Shown: piece by piece, positions 27,846 to 39,348 of the stretch
Layout: the number at the start of each line of letters is the position of its first letter
Numbering within the stretch: position 1 is the first letter of the stretch
Assembly (NCBI GenBank): GCA_009741485.1
Contig: CM019220.1
Span: forward strand, 30,820,185-30,884,184
Length of the DNA: 64,000 bases
From: Malurus cyaneus samueli
Taxonomy: Eukaryota; Chordata; Aves; Passeriformes; Maluridae
Direction of reading: 5' to 3'
The notes under the pieces: model-generated
Databases searched by the model: none
Seen by the model: the letters and a program-made list of their open reading frames with translations, nothing else
What the model was told of the DNA's origin: nothing
Position numbers and translations under genes: made by a program

Positions 27846-27913
27846 TCACAGAACACAGCTTCCTTGGGATAAACCTGCTCCTGCACGGACTCCACCTCCG
27901 CACAGAAGAATCC

Positions 27914-28060
27914 CTGCTGTAACATTCCCTACCTATCCTGCCAGGTGCTTCCAGGCGCTTTTCCCACCCTCCTCGTGGCTGAGGGGTGCCGGTGTCACCT
28001 GTGGAGCTGGACCCATGGCTGAGGGCTCGGCTGTGCCCTTGGAGCAGCTGGGCCAGGCTG
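27914..28060. repeat. Tandem duplication, copy 2 of 2
   Basis: The second copy carries CTGCTGTAACATTCCCTA, GCCAGGTGCTTCCAGGCGC, CACCCTCCTCGTGGCTGA, CCCATGGCTGAGGGCTCGGC and GGGCCAGGCTGG. Its last 25 bases run directly into the 44-bp minisatellite, whose unit contains the same GGAGCAGCTGGGCCAGGCTGG words. The right end of this duplication therefore looks like the seed from which the array expanded. Confidence 0.75.
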
Positions 28061-29093
28061 GATGGGGCAAGCTGGATGGGATTTGCAGCAGCTGGGCCAG
28101 GCTGGATGGGGCAAGCTGGATGTGATTTGGAGCAGATAGGCCAGGCTGGATGGGGCAAGCTGGATGTGATTTGGAGCAGATAGGCAGGCGTGGATGACAA
28201 GTGGAATGTGATTTGGAGCAGGGGGTCGGAATGGGATGGAGGCAAGCTGGATGTGATTGGAGCAGATAGGCCAGGCTGGATGGGCAAGCTGGATGTGATT
28301 TGGAAGCAGATAGGCCAGGCTGGATGGGGCAAGCTGGATGTGATTTGGAGCAGATAGGCCAGGCTGGTATGGGGCAAGCTGGATTGATTTGGAGCAGATA
28401 GGCCCAGGCTGGATGGGGCAAGCTGGATGTGATTTGGAGCAGATAGGCCAGGCTGGATGGGGCAAGCTGGATGTGATTTGGAGCAGATAGGCCAGGCTGG
28501 ATGGGCAAGCTGGATGTGATTTGGAGCAGATAGGCCAGGCGGATGGGGCAAGCTGGATTGATTTGCGAGCACTGGGCCAGGCTGGATGGGGCAAGCTGGA
28601 TGTGATTTGGAGCAGATAGGCCAGGCTGGATGGGGCAAGCTGGATGTGATTTGAGCAGATAGGCCAGGCTGGATGGGGCAAGCTGGATGGGATTGCAGCT
28701 AGGATGATAGCAGCTGGACAGGCTGGATGGGGCAAGCTGGATGTGATTTGGAGCAAGAAGGTAGGCCAGGCTGGATGGGGCAAGCTGGAGTGATTTGCAG
28801 CAGATGGCCAGGCTGGAGGGGCAAGCTGGATGTGATTTGGAGCAGCGGGCCGGGATTGGATGGGGCAAGCTGGATGTGATTTGGAGCAAGCTGGATGTGA
28901 TTTGGAGCAGCTGGACTGGGCTGGATGGGACAAGCTGGATGTGATTTGGAGCAAGCTGGATGTGATTAGAGCAGCTGGGCCAGGCTGGATGGGGCAAGCT
29001 GGATGGGATTTGGAGCAAGCTGGGGCAAGCTGGATGTGATTTGGAGCAGCTGGGCCAGGCTGGATGGAACAAGCTGGATGTGATTTGGAGCAG
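28061..29093. repeat. 44-bp minisatellite array, about 24 units
   Basis: The unit is built of GGGCAAGCTGGATGTGATTT, then GGAGCAGATAGGCCAGGC, then TGGATG, and adjacent units in the first part are exactly 44 bases apart (GCAAGC at 28,111 and 28,155). Early and late units have GCAGCTGGGCC where most middle units have GCAGATAGGCC. Near 28,870-29,030 there are shortened units in which GCAAGCTGGAT recurs after about 21 bases. Many units carry single-base insertions or deletions. Because 44 is not a multiple of 3, the minus strand reads through all three frames in turn. The unit contains no minus-strand stop, which produces open frames of 279, 397 and 439 codons with Ser/Pro/Leu/His-rich repeats. 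These are not genes: there are no domains, no codon bias and no conserved frame. Confidence 0.95.
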
Positions 29094-29198
29094 CCCCACA
29101 AAGCCACTCCCCATGAGGAGAGCCATTGCAGCCCCCCCAGCACCGGCCCCTCATCATGATGACCCAGCACAGACCGTGAGGGCCACACCATCGGCCAA
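29094..29198. other. Spacer between 44-bp array and LTR
   Basis: About 105 bases of GC-rich sequence with a C-run (CCCCCCCAG) and a CATCATGATGA palindrome. It is not part of either tandem array. It may be original flanking DNA or an internal remnant of a provirus whose LTR lies to the right; I cannot decide between these. Confidence 0.4.
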
Positions 29199-29203
29199 GC
29201 TGG
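29199..29203. repeat. Candidate LTR target-site duplication, left (imperfect)
   Basis: GCTGG abuts the inferred LTR end, and GCTGA abuts the other end at 30,736-30,740. Four of five bases match. A 5-bp duplication is usual for ERVL-type elements, but an imperfect 5-mer could arise by chance. Confidence 0.4.
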
Positions 29204-29394
29204 TGTCGCGGTTTGGAATGCTGGCCAAAAGCCAGGCACCCACAGCACCTGCTCACTTGTCCTCCCCCACCACCACTGGGCAGAGAAGAGCGAAGGAAAA
29301 AAAAAAATTAACAAAAGGGTTCATGAGCTGAGATAAGGAGCAGGGAGGAGACGCTTGACGGACAAAACAGGGACTACTTAAATTATGAAGTGAA

Positions 29395-29400
29395 TTTATT
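29395..29400 (-). terminator. LTR polyadenylation signal AATAAA
   Basis: The plus strand reads TTTATT, i.e. AATAAA on the LTR strand. It sits about 190 bases before the LTR 3' end and is followed by TTCACTTCATAATTTAAG and a TG-containing stretch, as expected for the R/U5 boundary of an LTR. It lies downstream of the minisatellite, so the array would be within the transcribed R region. Activity is not shown. Confidence 0.6.
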
Positions 29401-29883
29401 ACTAACAAAGTCAGAGGAGGAGCATGAGAAATAAAATAAAACCCTCAAAGACACCGATCTTCACTTCCTCCCCGCTTCCCACCAAAAGTGTCAGTTCAGG
29501 GTGTGGGGTTGATCAGTTCATCACCGGATCACTGCGGCTGCTGAGGGAGAGGAGTCCTTCCCTCCTGTTGCCGTGGGGTCCCTCCCACGGGAGACAGTTC
29601 TCTGTGAACCTCTCCGGCGTGGTTCCACTCTCACGAGCAGCAGTCCACACACATCTGCTGCAGCGTGAGTCCCCCCATGGGCAGACAGTCATCCCAAAAC
29701 TGCTGCACCATGGCTCTCTCGTCCCCTGGGTGCAGTCCCAAGGCCAGGCTGTTCCATCTCGGGAGCAAAAGCTCTCTCTCCCATGGTCTCCTGCTGGACA
29801 CAGCCCTTCTCGGCATCCGCCCGCTCCAGCGTGGGGACTCCCCCCCTCACGGGCTGTGGGTGGATCTCTGCACCCTCTGTGGA

Positions 29884-30420
29884 CCCCATGGACTGCAGGG
29901 AACAGCCTGCTCCACCATGGTCACCATGGGCTGCAGGGGGACAGCCTGCTCCACCATGGTCACCTGCAGGGGACAGCCTGCTCCACATGGTGACCATGGG
30001 CTGCAGGGGACAGCCTGCTCCACCATGGTGGTCACCATGGGCTGCAGGGGACAGCCTGCTCCACCATGGTCACCATGGGCTGCAGGGGACAGCCTGCTCC
30101 ACCATGGTCACCATGGGCTGCAGGGGACAGCCTGCTCCACCATGGTCACCATGGGCTGCAGGGGACAGCCTGCTCCACCATGGTCACCTGCAGGGGACAG
30201 CCTGCTCCACCATGGTCACCATGGGCTGCAGGGGACAGCCTGCTCCACCATGGTCACCATGGGCTGCAGGGGACAGCCTGCTCCACCATGGTCACCATGG
30301 GCTGCAGGGGACCCTGCTCCACCAGGTCACCATGGGCTGCAGGGGACAGCCTGCTCCACCATGGTCACCATCGGGCTGCAGGGGAACAGCCTGCTCACCA
30401 TGGTCACATGGGCTGCAAAG
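29884..30420 (-). repeat. 38/39-bp minisatellite inside the LTR, about 15 units
   Basis: In plus-strand orientation the unit is made of CATGGGCTGCAGGGGACAG, then CCTGCTCCACCATGGTCAC. Units at 30,038, 30,076, 30,114 and 30,152 are exactly 38 bases apart. Some units lack the CATGGGC block (near 29,961 and 30,187), so their spacing shortens by a few bases. Every full unit contains CCATGGT and ACCATGG arms around a single base, an odd-length perfect inverted repeat. Long open frames in all three plus frames (156-377 codons) and shorter minus frames reflect a stop-free unit and are not genes. Confidence 0.95.
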
Positions 30421-30542
30421 CGAATCCAGCTCCGCACCTGGAGCAGCTCCTGCCCTCCTTCTCCACTGACCTTGGTATCCCTCACATATTCTCAGCCTCC
30501 TCCACTGGCAAAGGTACTGTGTCCCCTTTGTTTTGATTTCTT

Positions 30543-30551
30543 CTTAAATAT
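30543..30551 (-). promoter_or_regulatory. TATA-like box of the minus-strand LTR
   Basis: On the LTR strand the sequence is ATATTTAAG, placed about 185 bases from the LTR start and about 125 bases upstream of the minisatellite. The same word at the same position occurs in the second LTR copy at 61,857. The position fits a U3 core promoter, but no transcription start can be shown from sequence alone. Confidence 0.5.
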
Positions 30552-30735
30552 GTTTTCACAGAGGCGTAACCACCATCTCCAGTTGGCCCAGGTCTGGTCA
30601 GTGGCATGTCCATCATCCTCAGAGCCAACAGCAATTGGCTCTGCTGGACATGGTGGAAGCCTCCAGAAGCTTCTCACAGGAGCCATCTTTTTGGTCCCCC
30701 CACTTCCAAAAACTGGGCCAAGCAAAACCAACACA

Positions 30736-30740
30736 GCTGA
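30736..30740. repeat. Candidate LTR target-site duplication, right (imperfect)
   Basis: GCTGA immediately follows the TG...CA boundary of the minus-strand LTR and matches GCTGG at the other end in four of five positions. Confidence 0.4.
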
Positions 30741-33700
30741 GAATTCCTATCCCACACGTAATATTTACACTTTTAAAGCTGTGGACTCCTCTAAGTGAGT
30801 GGCATTGGGCAATGTCACACTGGTGCCACTAGAGCCATTTTCCAGAGTGCCCACCAAAGGCTGGGGATTCCCTCTCGCACCATTTATCCACACCAGTTTA
30901 GCTGCCCCTCAGCCCAAACCCTGCTTTGACAGAAACTGCTCTTAAATCGTGGTCTTAACACTTGCCATCTAATTAGAGTGTTTCTCTAACTGGTCACTGG
31001 CCACCAGCATGCTCAGAGGATGAAGAAACCATGGATATTAATGTATCCAGCCCTAAGTGTGAGTGAGAGCGATCCATAGTTTTCTGGGATATGGTCTTGC
31101 TGCATATTTTTTACTCCAAAGATTCAATGCCCCTTTGACACCTAACCAAACTAGCAATTAGTTGTCAAGGAACGGCTCAAATGTCAAAATAAAACCTGTA
31201 GATTTAATCAGCATTTCCATGGTAGCTGAAATTATGCCGCTTAATGGCTGGAATGGGTTGCAATAAAAGTGAGTTGACTGTGTATCCCTGAAAATTGATT
31301 CCTGGAAGAACAGTCAAACACAATTGCTTCAGGAAAGAACATTAAAAAATATTAAACCATGGGTCTCTCAATTGCCTTAAAACATGGGCATAAAATCTAA
31401 ATCTCTTTAGGAATATGCCAAATTCAGCCATAGATTTAGCTGGAGAAAATAAATTTAGAAAGGGAGATTTAGTTTGGAATACATCTTCAGAACAGCCTAG
31501 CTGATTGCAGAAGACTGCATCTTCTGGGGGGAAAATATGCTAACTTTCCCTGGTGCTTTGGATATGTGAGGGTTTTGGTGAAAAATCTCATTGTTTTCAT
31601 TCTACAGACGTTGACAATAGTACTGTCTCATCAGGACAATGTATACAAAAAAGGTAAAAGACTTGATTCGAAAATGTGGGGTTTGACTTCATGAGGAAGT
31701 TGAATAAAAGTGTCCTTGAGGTGGTGCTCTGGTGAATGGAGATAAGACATAAGCTCACAACTGGACTCTGCCATCATTCCATATGTGACACTTAAATTGG
31801 ACAAGGAAAGAATCTAAAAGTATCCAAAAAACTTTTTTAAGGTAAAATTATTTGATAAACAAGATTGTTGTGTCGATATTACCATAGACACCAATTTCCC
31901 TATATCTCAAGGAGCACATGTGGATCATGTTTACAACTTTTTTGAGGTGAAATACTCTTACTCATGTTCATTCTTAGGTATTTTTTTGCAGTTTGACAAT
32001 GAAGTTTTCTATGTCTCACTACATTGTGATTTTATATGAGATATTGGGGGGGAATTATGGAAATTGGTATTCTTTTTGCAGTTCTCCTTCTGGATAATGA
32101 CACAGAAAATACTTCCATCATGCAAATTAATCTTGTGGAGAGATGTGACAGACTGATGTTAACTATCTTGCTGTCAAATTTTAAAGCACTCTCTCATTTT
32201 TCTTTAACTTTTTTAAGTACCTCAATCTATCAGTGTTTTAAAAAGCAAAGTCAATGGAAAAAGAAACTTTATTAGCTTTGCTTACTAGCATGTCCATTGT
32301 ATGTTGATAATGTCTGGTGTTCAAAAGCTGAAGCTTTAGGAAGGAGGAACAATTTCATATTTTGTTATTGTCTCCATGATAACAAAGGATAAGTGCAATA
32401 AGAATGCAGCAGATATGAGGATTTTCACAGTTAGCAGCCTGCCTGCTCACACCCCTCATTATCTTGCATACAGATGGCTTTTACCATATTTTTCCCAAGT
32501 ATCCTGCAATAGTGAAATGAATTCTATAAAATGATTTACCATATGTTTATAAATATTAGGGACATAACGATTGCACCTAGGCTGAAAGAGAGGGACATTT
32601 GCATATGGAAGCTGTCAGATATCTCACTAATGGGTAATATTATTTATATATAAACCTTACAATTAATTACAGATGAAGATTACTCCTGGGAGAAGAATTA
32701 AAGACAGTTGGTTAAGCTCAGTCTCATAGGCTTCATAGAGATGCATTGAACTACCTAAATACAATTTGGAAAGTCAGTAAATGTCATGTGAATGCCTAAC
32801 TGCTGCTGCAAATACATAGCCAGCCACTTACCTCTTTCATCCCAAATTAATGTTTTGGGAACAGCACAAACACTATGACAGGTTCTTTGGACAAAATGTT
32901 GATAACAAAACAATATAAATGAAATAAGTATTCCAGCAAATGCCAAGTCTAAGGGCTGCAACAACAAGAACTTTAGGAAATATCGGAAATAACTGCCCAT
33001 CCAGAAAATTCTTGTTACAGGGATGCTTGGTGAAAGATGTGGGTAGAGTGCAGGGCTATTGAGTAACTTAAGAGATGCACTGTTCTTATGAACAAATTAA
33101 TTGTAAGGTTGTAGTACTTTGCAGCTCACAAATACACAGGGCGAGAGCAATGAGAGGAAATGAAAAGGCTGATGGGCCAGCAAGAGCCAAATACACAGAG
33201 TGGCCTGCAAGACACAGCACAGAGAGGTGCAAGACATGCAATTTTGTCCAACCTCCTGCCTTGACTGCCCCATCTGCCAGGTGTAACTCTTCTCATCTCT
33301 CCTGTAACTCACAGAATATACTGCAGTTGGATTACCAGGTTTCTGCCTGGCAAAGAGTGGCTGCCAACGTGGCAAGAACTTTTTACACCTATTGTTTCTT
33401 TACACTTTAATGCCACAGTTTATCATTACTGTTGCATTAACTACTGGCTGCCTCACAAAATATAAATAGTTAATTCTATAATAGTCTTTTCCTACTCTGT
33501 TTAAAAGCCTCCTTGCTCTTCTTTAGAGTAAATTTGCAAATCCAAGTTAGAAATATCCTCATTAGCACCCTGTTTACATTTATATTTTACATATTCTTAA
33601 TGATTAAAAGGACTGTCCAAAAAAGCAGTGGACCTCGGTCTTAGACTAAAAAAGAGGTCATCCCCTTTTATTTTGCTGCTGCTTCATCTGATTGTTAATT

Positions 33701-36700
33701 ACCTTTAGCTAAATACCCCTAAAGCTGCTGAATATGATTTTTTTTTTTTTAATCTTTGGTTTTGGTTCTTCCCCTTCCTGCTAACTCACAGAATTTTATA
33801 TTGTAGAAAACCTTTGCTTTGATCTCTGCTTAGAAAACTTTTTTTGAGTAAAGGACATTTATTTCTTTCAATCCACACAACATGATGGTGACTCTCCCTG
33901 CAACCTCTTATTTTCTTTCACAGTGTGTGTTCTGTGGTAGCTGTTAGCTCTATATTGAGACATGTCCCAGAATGGAAGTGCTGAATTACTAATGCACATG
34001 TAGGCATTCAGAAAAAGTACCTTATGAATCTCACATAGCATGTAATTTGACATTATGGCCTGTTCAGCATGCACAATATTCACATAACAATCACAGTCCA
34101 CAGTTATGTTGAGCTAAGAATCATACAATCACTTTGTTAGATTCACTTTCAAAAAGGATGTTGCTCTGGTTCAACACATGAGCCTGAAAGTAAAATCATT
34201 GTGTTGGAAATATCTCAGTAATTATAAATCCTCGAGAAATAAACTAGCATGTATGTCATTTAACAAACAACATTCTTTTGGTTGCTGCTTGTCTCTAGTC
34301 ATCAAAATGGAATTATTATAGCTGTGTTCATCTAATATGGAAATACAAGTACAATGTAAGCACCTTTCACCAACAGGTCTGTCCACATTTTGAAAACTGT
34401 TTCAAGGGAATTAATGCCAGAGATGTGTGCGCTGAAACTGGTTACAGCAACCAACGGTAATCAGCCTTTAAAAAACAAATAACAAAAAAGATATTCCCAG
34501 ACATTTTGTGAACAGGACAAGAAGTCAGACATTCCAGGATAAACTGTTCAAAGCTCTCATTTACTTCCCTACACATGCTTTGCAGAAACTTCTGTGGCTT
34601 TTCAGATGAGATGCTGTGAGAAATGACACTGACTTTATTCCTGCTTCCCTGCCTGCATCACACAGGCACTCTAAGAAATTATTGGGACGAAGATTTTATA
34701 GCCTATATGTATTAAAATTCATGGATATCTGTTTTACACTTATGAGGATTAAAAAAAAAACAGGAAGAAACCCCACCTACTTCATTAAAAATAAAATGTC
34801 TCACTAATGCAGCATCTCTTTTAGTTTTCTCTCTCTAATTCAGTAGCTACAGGAATCATCACGCCCTAACTGACTCTACTGAACATCAGACTTCTCACTG
34901 TGTGAGTGGTCTGACATTAAAATACATTCATTGACTGGCTGCAGAGCTGAGACTCCATGCACTATTCCCCATGTATCTTTGTTTAGTGGCTCTGCACAAC
35001 AGATGGAATTTTATGTCATGCAGCATTAGGCTACTGTTAAATTTTAATTTCAATTAATGGTCTTAATACTCTTTCTTTATGCACACCAGGGATGTTTTAG
35101 GCATCCATTTCCCTTCTAATTAGTTTTTATTGCTGAATTCATTCTGAATCTCTGGAAGTCATTAGATTCTCTAGGATTTGCTGCTGAATTTACTTACTCT
35201 CTAATAAAATTAATCAGCCACTCACAAAAAAAAAAGAAAAAAAAAAAAAGAGCTGAATTTGGTCTACATTTTTATATATAGGTAAGTATTGGAAGTCTGA
35301 AGTTTTTACGTATCCCTTTCTGCTACAGTTTGCTTTTTAATGTTGACTTTTATCGTGGTTATTAACATGACCATTTCTCAGGTTGATGCTTTTCCTGTTT
35401 CACTTAAAATGAAACCTGTTTCAAGGGCTACATCTCCTAGACTGTGGCATGACATCACTTATACAGCCACTCTATGTCAAAAAGCAGTTATGTATTGTGA
35501 GTTTCCCTAGAATCTTGTGCTCACTGTAAAACTGAACAAAGTCCTAAAGCCTAAGGCACAGGTAATTTCTACAGGTACTGCTTGAGAAATTCAGATGAGC
35601 TAAACCAAAAAAATTGTAATAAGTATAAAACTTTTATTGATCTGTTGAAAAAAAGAGAAACAACCAAGGTAATGCAAGAAAGAAAGGAGTCAATATCACA
35701 GTAGTGGGAATGCTTTCTGTATTTTTAACATTTGGACAGTTATTTGTAAAAAGACTTGGTTAGCTTAGTGGCGCAGCAACATTAAGCTCTAATTTATCAC
35801 AGTGCTATAACTCTGAAAATTGAGTAATACACCTGCAGGGGAGAGGCAGTGAAAGATTTCATATTGTATGGATTACAATGGAATATTTATGACACTAGTT
35901 AAGAGTCCATGACAACTTTTGTGGTAACCTCCCAGTTTGAGAAGCATAAATTATATGTAGTTATTATATGGCCACAAGAAATTTGCAAAATATTACAGTA
36001 TTTATAAGACTCAGAATTGAACTTAGCACATAAATAGTTTCCTTTATTTATGCTTTTCATAATCTCAACACACATACTGCATTACCTTTAGAACCTGGTT
36101 ATGAACATGCTATAGCCATTTATATCTATTCACATGTCTAAATAAAAAGGTACATTTATATTAGAGACACCATGTGTGACATGTATATGGTTGTATAAAT
36201 ACTGTTAGCACTGCATTTATGAACACAACAAAGCAGTGATGACACTTTTTCTGGTCGCTTCCTGTAGTCAAGTGCATCTCATGTAATTATTCATTTTATT
36301 CAACTCCCATTATTTAGAAGAACCTGGCTTCACAGAGGTGACACCCTCACAGACAAAAGGCATTTTTTATAGCAGACAAGCAGCTAAAGTTGTGAGAGTT
36401 CAGTGTATAGCCAAGGGTCTAAACACTGCTCTAAAACAAACACGTAACAGAGTAAATTCTGTCACTGGAAGCATAAGAGCTGTGGCAGCAAGAGTGGTGG
36501 TTAAGTTCCTTGTCTAGTTTGGTATAGGTATCCTCACCAAACTAGCTCCAGGTTCTCTGTTTAGTAGAAGAGAGAAAAAAAGAATTGACAAGGCACTTCA
36601 GAATTGCGCACTAATTTAACATTTCCCTGTTTTTTTTTTCCTGTAGCAATAGCTGATTTTTTTTTCCGTCTTGATTTTTTTTTTCTAATTAGATTGCACA

Positions 36701-38885
36701 TACTAAGCCTAAGAGCAACAGTACCTGGCTTTATTTAGTATATTCCCCCTCAGCTCTTCCCTCTTTGCCTAGTGCATGTTCTTGCAAAGCCCAGGCTTCT
36801 TCCATCCCAGCAGCAGGCACGAGTGGGCATGAACAAAAGAACAAAGGTGGCTTGTGGGCTCATGAAAAAGTGCACAAAAGAAATGACAGCTCAAAAATAT
36901 CCCAAGTAAGCAAACACATCCAAAAGGAATTCTTTACATTGTGTCATAGTTTGGGTGCTCAAAATAAATCTACAAACCACCAAGTAGCATGATGATCCTT
37001 AGCTTGCAGGGAGAAAAGGACAACAGAAAACCTCTGGAGAGGGGTCAGTTGCTCAAAGTGGGTTATAGTTCTCCACAGGGGAAGTAAATTGAATATTTCA
37101 GAACAAACCACAGGTTTTTTTCTCAATCAGATAAAAGTTACCATCAGATAAAAAGTACCTTGCTTGGGTATTGCCTCAGATAGGTGCCATCAGTCTCACC
37201 CTCATAAACACAGTTTAGATAAATAGTGGACAAGACTGGGGAGAAAAAATTGAAATTCATTTCATCATAAACTTTTTTTCTCATGTATAATAATGTAACT
37301 CAACATAAAAAGTAAGTACAGTAGAAGCTTAAAGAATTAGGTCACTCAAGGAAATTAAAAGGGCAAATCTGCTTTGCCTTTATGGAACAACTGGTAAAAA
37401 CAAAAGCAAGAATTATTCCAAATGGTATTTTCTTAGGCTTCTTCATTAGCATTTCCAGGCAGTGCATTCTTACAAGATTAAAACAAAAATAAGTAAATGT
37501 ATTTATAGAAAATGTTTAAATATTCATGGTCATGAAGCATGGCACAACTTCATTTTATGTTATTCAGACTCATAAAATGTGAAATAAAATTATATTTTGC
37601 CCCAATTCAACCTTTTTTAAAAGGAAATGCTGACTAAAACAAAAGAATCATGCAAAACAGATGATCAGAATAAAAGGATGATCTGAAGTATGGATGTTAA
37701 CTGAAAAGCTTTCATTTCTACTCAAAAGCTATTATGTGTTTTCATCTAGCGTTTTTGGGTTTGTGATTTTTTTTACATAAATAAGTTTAAACAATGGGTA
37801 AATAGAGATTTATGTATGAATTTGTTAGTCTGGAATTTTGAATAGCCTCAAGAATTCAAGCTGCTTCAAAAATGAAGTAGTAAAAAAATAAGCCACCTGC
37901 TCCAATTAACATACCTAATTTCTTCTCTGCTTTATGTAGCCATTTCTCCCATGAGCACATTAGACAGGCAAAATTTGGAACACCAAATTTTGTTTTATGT
38001 TTTCAATATTATTTAGGTTTACAACTTTTCAATTTTCACTTAATGCTAATTCAACAAATTCATTTTTAAAAATGTGAATACAATTAAAATTTACTGGTTA
38101 GTAAAGTTTGGTTTGGGTTTTTTTCCTTTTCCTTTTCTAAAGCTGATGCATACCCCTGATGTACGAGCAATTTTTTTGCCTTAAAGTACTGAGTTAACAG
38201 TTCCCTGAAATTTTTGAGCAGTTGTTTTTGAAGTATCACATGCAGCATCACTTCTCTTTGAAACATCCAAACCTGTTTCTGCCAGTCGTGGGCTCTGTAG
38301 TCACTTCAGCACAGAAACCGAGGAGCTGTGCCTGCGAGTCATTGCTACCCTTCAAAGCTTTTTTTCCTTCTGCAGCTTTTGTTTGGCATTATTTTATTGT
38401 GTCAGTGACTAACAGGCCCCCTTGGATTGTCATCCTTTATTGCCTATTCCTGACAGCTGCAAAAGTACCGGCTTCCTTTTTTAATCATGAGATGAATTGT
38501 TGCAGGAATGGGGAATGCTACAGTTTCCTCCACATAACATTCTCCAATCAGAAAATTGTAATTTCTCAAATGCATTAGCACAATATACTAGGAAACAGCT
38601 GCATAATTTAACTTAATTGTTAAGCAATACCTCATTATAGCTAGACAGTAAATTCAGCAGTTCACATTTTTTGTGTGCCTCTCATCTTTTCAGTGCTCAC
38701 ATCATGTTCTCTTTTTCATCTGCCTTTCTTCTCCCAAAGGTGCTGGAAAAGAGCCACATTTGCAATAAAAATGAATTTAATCTTCTTTAAGAACCACTTT
38801 AAATTCATGGTAGATGCTTAAGATTCAAATTGATAGGAAAGTAAGCCCTTCTCGATAACCCTGGAAAGTCTGATAGCAGGTAGTC
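30741..38885. other. AT-rich non-coding DNA, no gene seen
   Basis: The GC content falls back to the regional level by about 30,960. Apart from homopolymer runs (for example T-runs near 33,740 and 36,630-36,690, and an A-rich patch near 35,226-35,250), the sequence looks unique. Reading frames reach 118 codons (38,222-38,578, plus), with no domain or repeat match. I see no RNA gene. Confidence 0.6.
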
Positions 38886-38903
38886 ATCTTTTTTTTTTTT
38901 TTA
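38886..38903. repeat. T homopolymer run
   Basis: A run of about 16 T followed by AACAAATAAAAAAC. It could be the reverse complement of a retrotransposon poly(A) tail, but no element body is recognisable beside it. Confidence 0.6.
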
Positions 38904-39211
38904 ACAAATAAAAAACTCCATCCAAAATCCAAGAGCAAGTAATAATTTTATTTTGAAATACATCTTAGCTTCTAAAGGCCTATGATAGCAATAAATTTTG
39001 TTCAGCAGGGTAGAGGTGGAAGCTTCAAAAAGAATACAATTCAATGCCAGTGCAGAGTACTGAATATACAACTTGTTTAAAGATACCACAAGACATGAAA
39101 CAATTTGAATCCCCACAAGTTCATCTAAGAAAATGTAATTTAGGGTATGAAATCGATAGGTAAATGTTGACAGGCTAACACCATCCCTTCTCCAGACATT
39201 CAGTAAATCTG
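38904..39211. other. AT-rich DNA beside microsatellite, no gene seen
   Basis: A 155-codon minus-strand frame runs from the microsatellite into this stretch. Its first third is the Glu-Gly-Arg-Lys translation of the tetranucleotide repeat, and the rest has no domain or composition suggesting a real protein. Confidence 0.6.
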
Positions 39212-39348
39212 GTCCTTCCTTCCTTCCTTCCTTCCTTCCTTCCTTCTTCCCTTCCTTCCTCTTCCTTCCTTCCTTCCTTCCTTCCTTCCTTCCTTCCTTC
39301 CTTCCTTCCTTCCTTCCTTCCTTCCTTCCTTCCTTCCTTCCTTCCTTC
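39212..39348. repeat. (CTTC)n / (GAAG)n microsatellite, 137 bp
   Basis: A nearly pure tetranucleotide repeat of about 34 units, interrupted around 39,244-39,262 by CTTCTTCCCTTCC and CTCTTCC. One strand is pure purine. The uninterrupted right-hand block of about 85 bases suggests ongoing length variation. Homopurine tracts like this can form triplex (H-DNA) structures in vitro; whether this one does is unknown. Confidence 0.97.

Larger units (their letters stand above)
29204..30735 (-). mobile_element. Solo-like endogenous retrovirus LTR with internal array
   Basis: Read on the minus strand, the element starts TGTGTTGGTTTTGCTTGG at 30,735 and ends about ..AAACCGCGACA at 29,204, so it obeys the TG...CA rule. 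In order it has a TATA-like box (30,543-30,551), a 38/39-bp minisatellite (29,884-30,420), a GGAGAGGTTCACAGAGAACT region, an AATAAA signal (29,395-29,400) and a downstream CTCATGAACCCTTTTGTTA stretch. The 3' half strongly resembles the R/U5 end of passerine ERVL-type LTRs that I recall; the exact family name is not established. No gag, pol or env remnant is visible beside it, so it is probably a solo LTR. Its first 310 bases are about 90-95% identical by eye to the plus-strand copy at 61,673, so it is fairly young. Confidence 0.8.

Noticed and set aside
27933..29314. Minus-strand reading frames of 397 and 439 codons as possible repeat-protein genes
   Set aside because: They are confined mainly to the 44-bp minisatellite, cycle through three peptide phases because the period is not a multiple of three, and contain no domain or non-repeat body. 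The open length is explained by the stop-free unit.
28061..30420. CRISPR-like array because of regularly spaced repeats
   Set aside because: Units are directly tandem with no unique spacers, and the host is a vertebrate; these are minisatellites.
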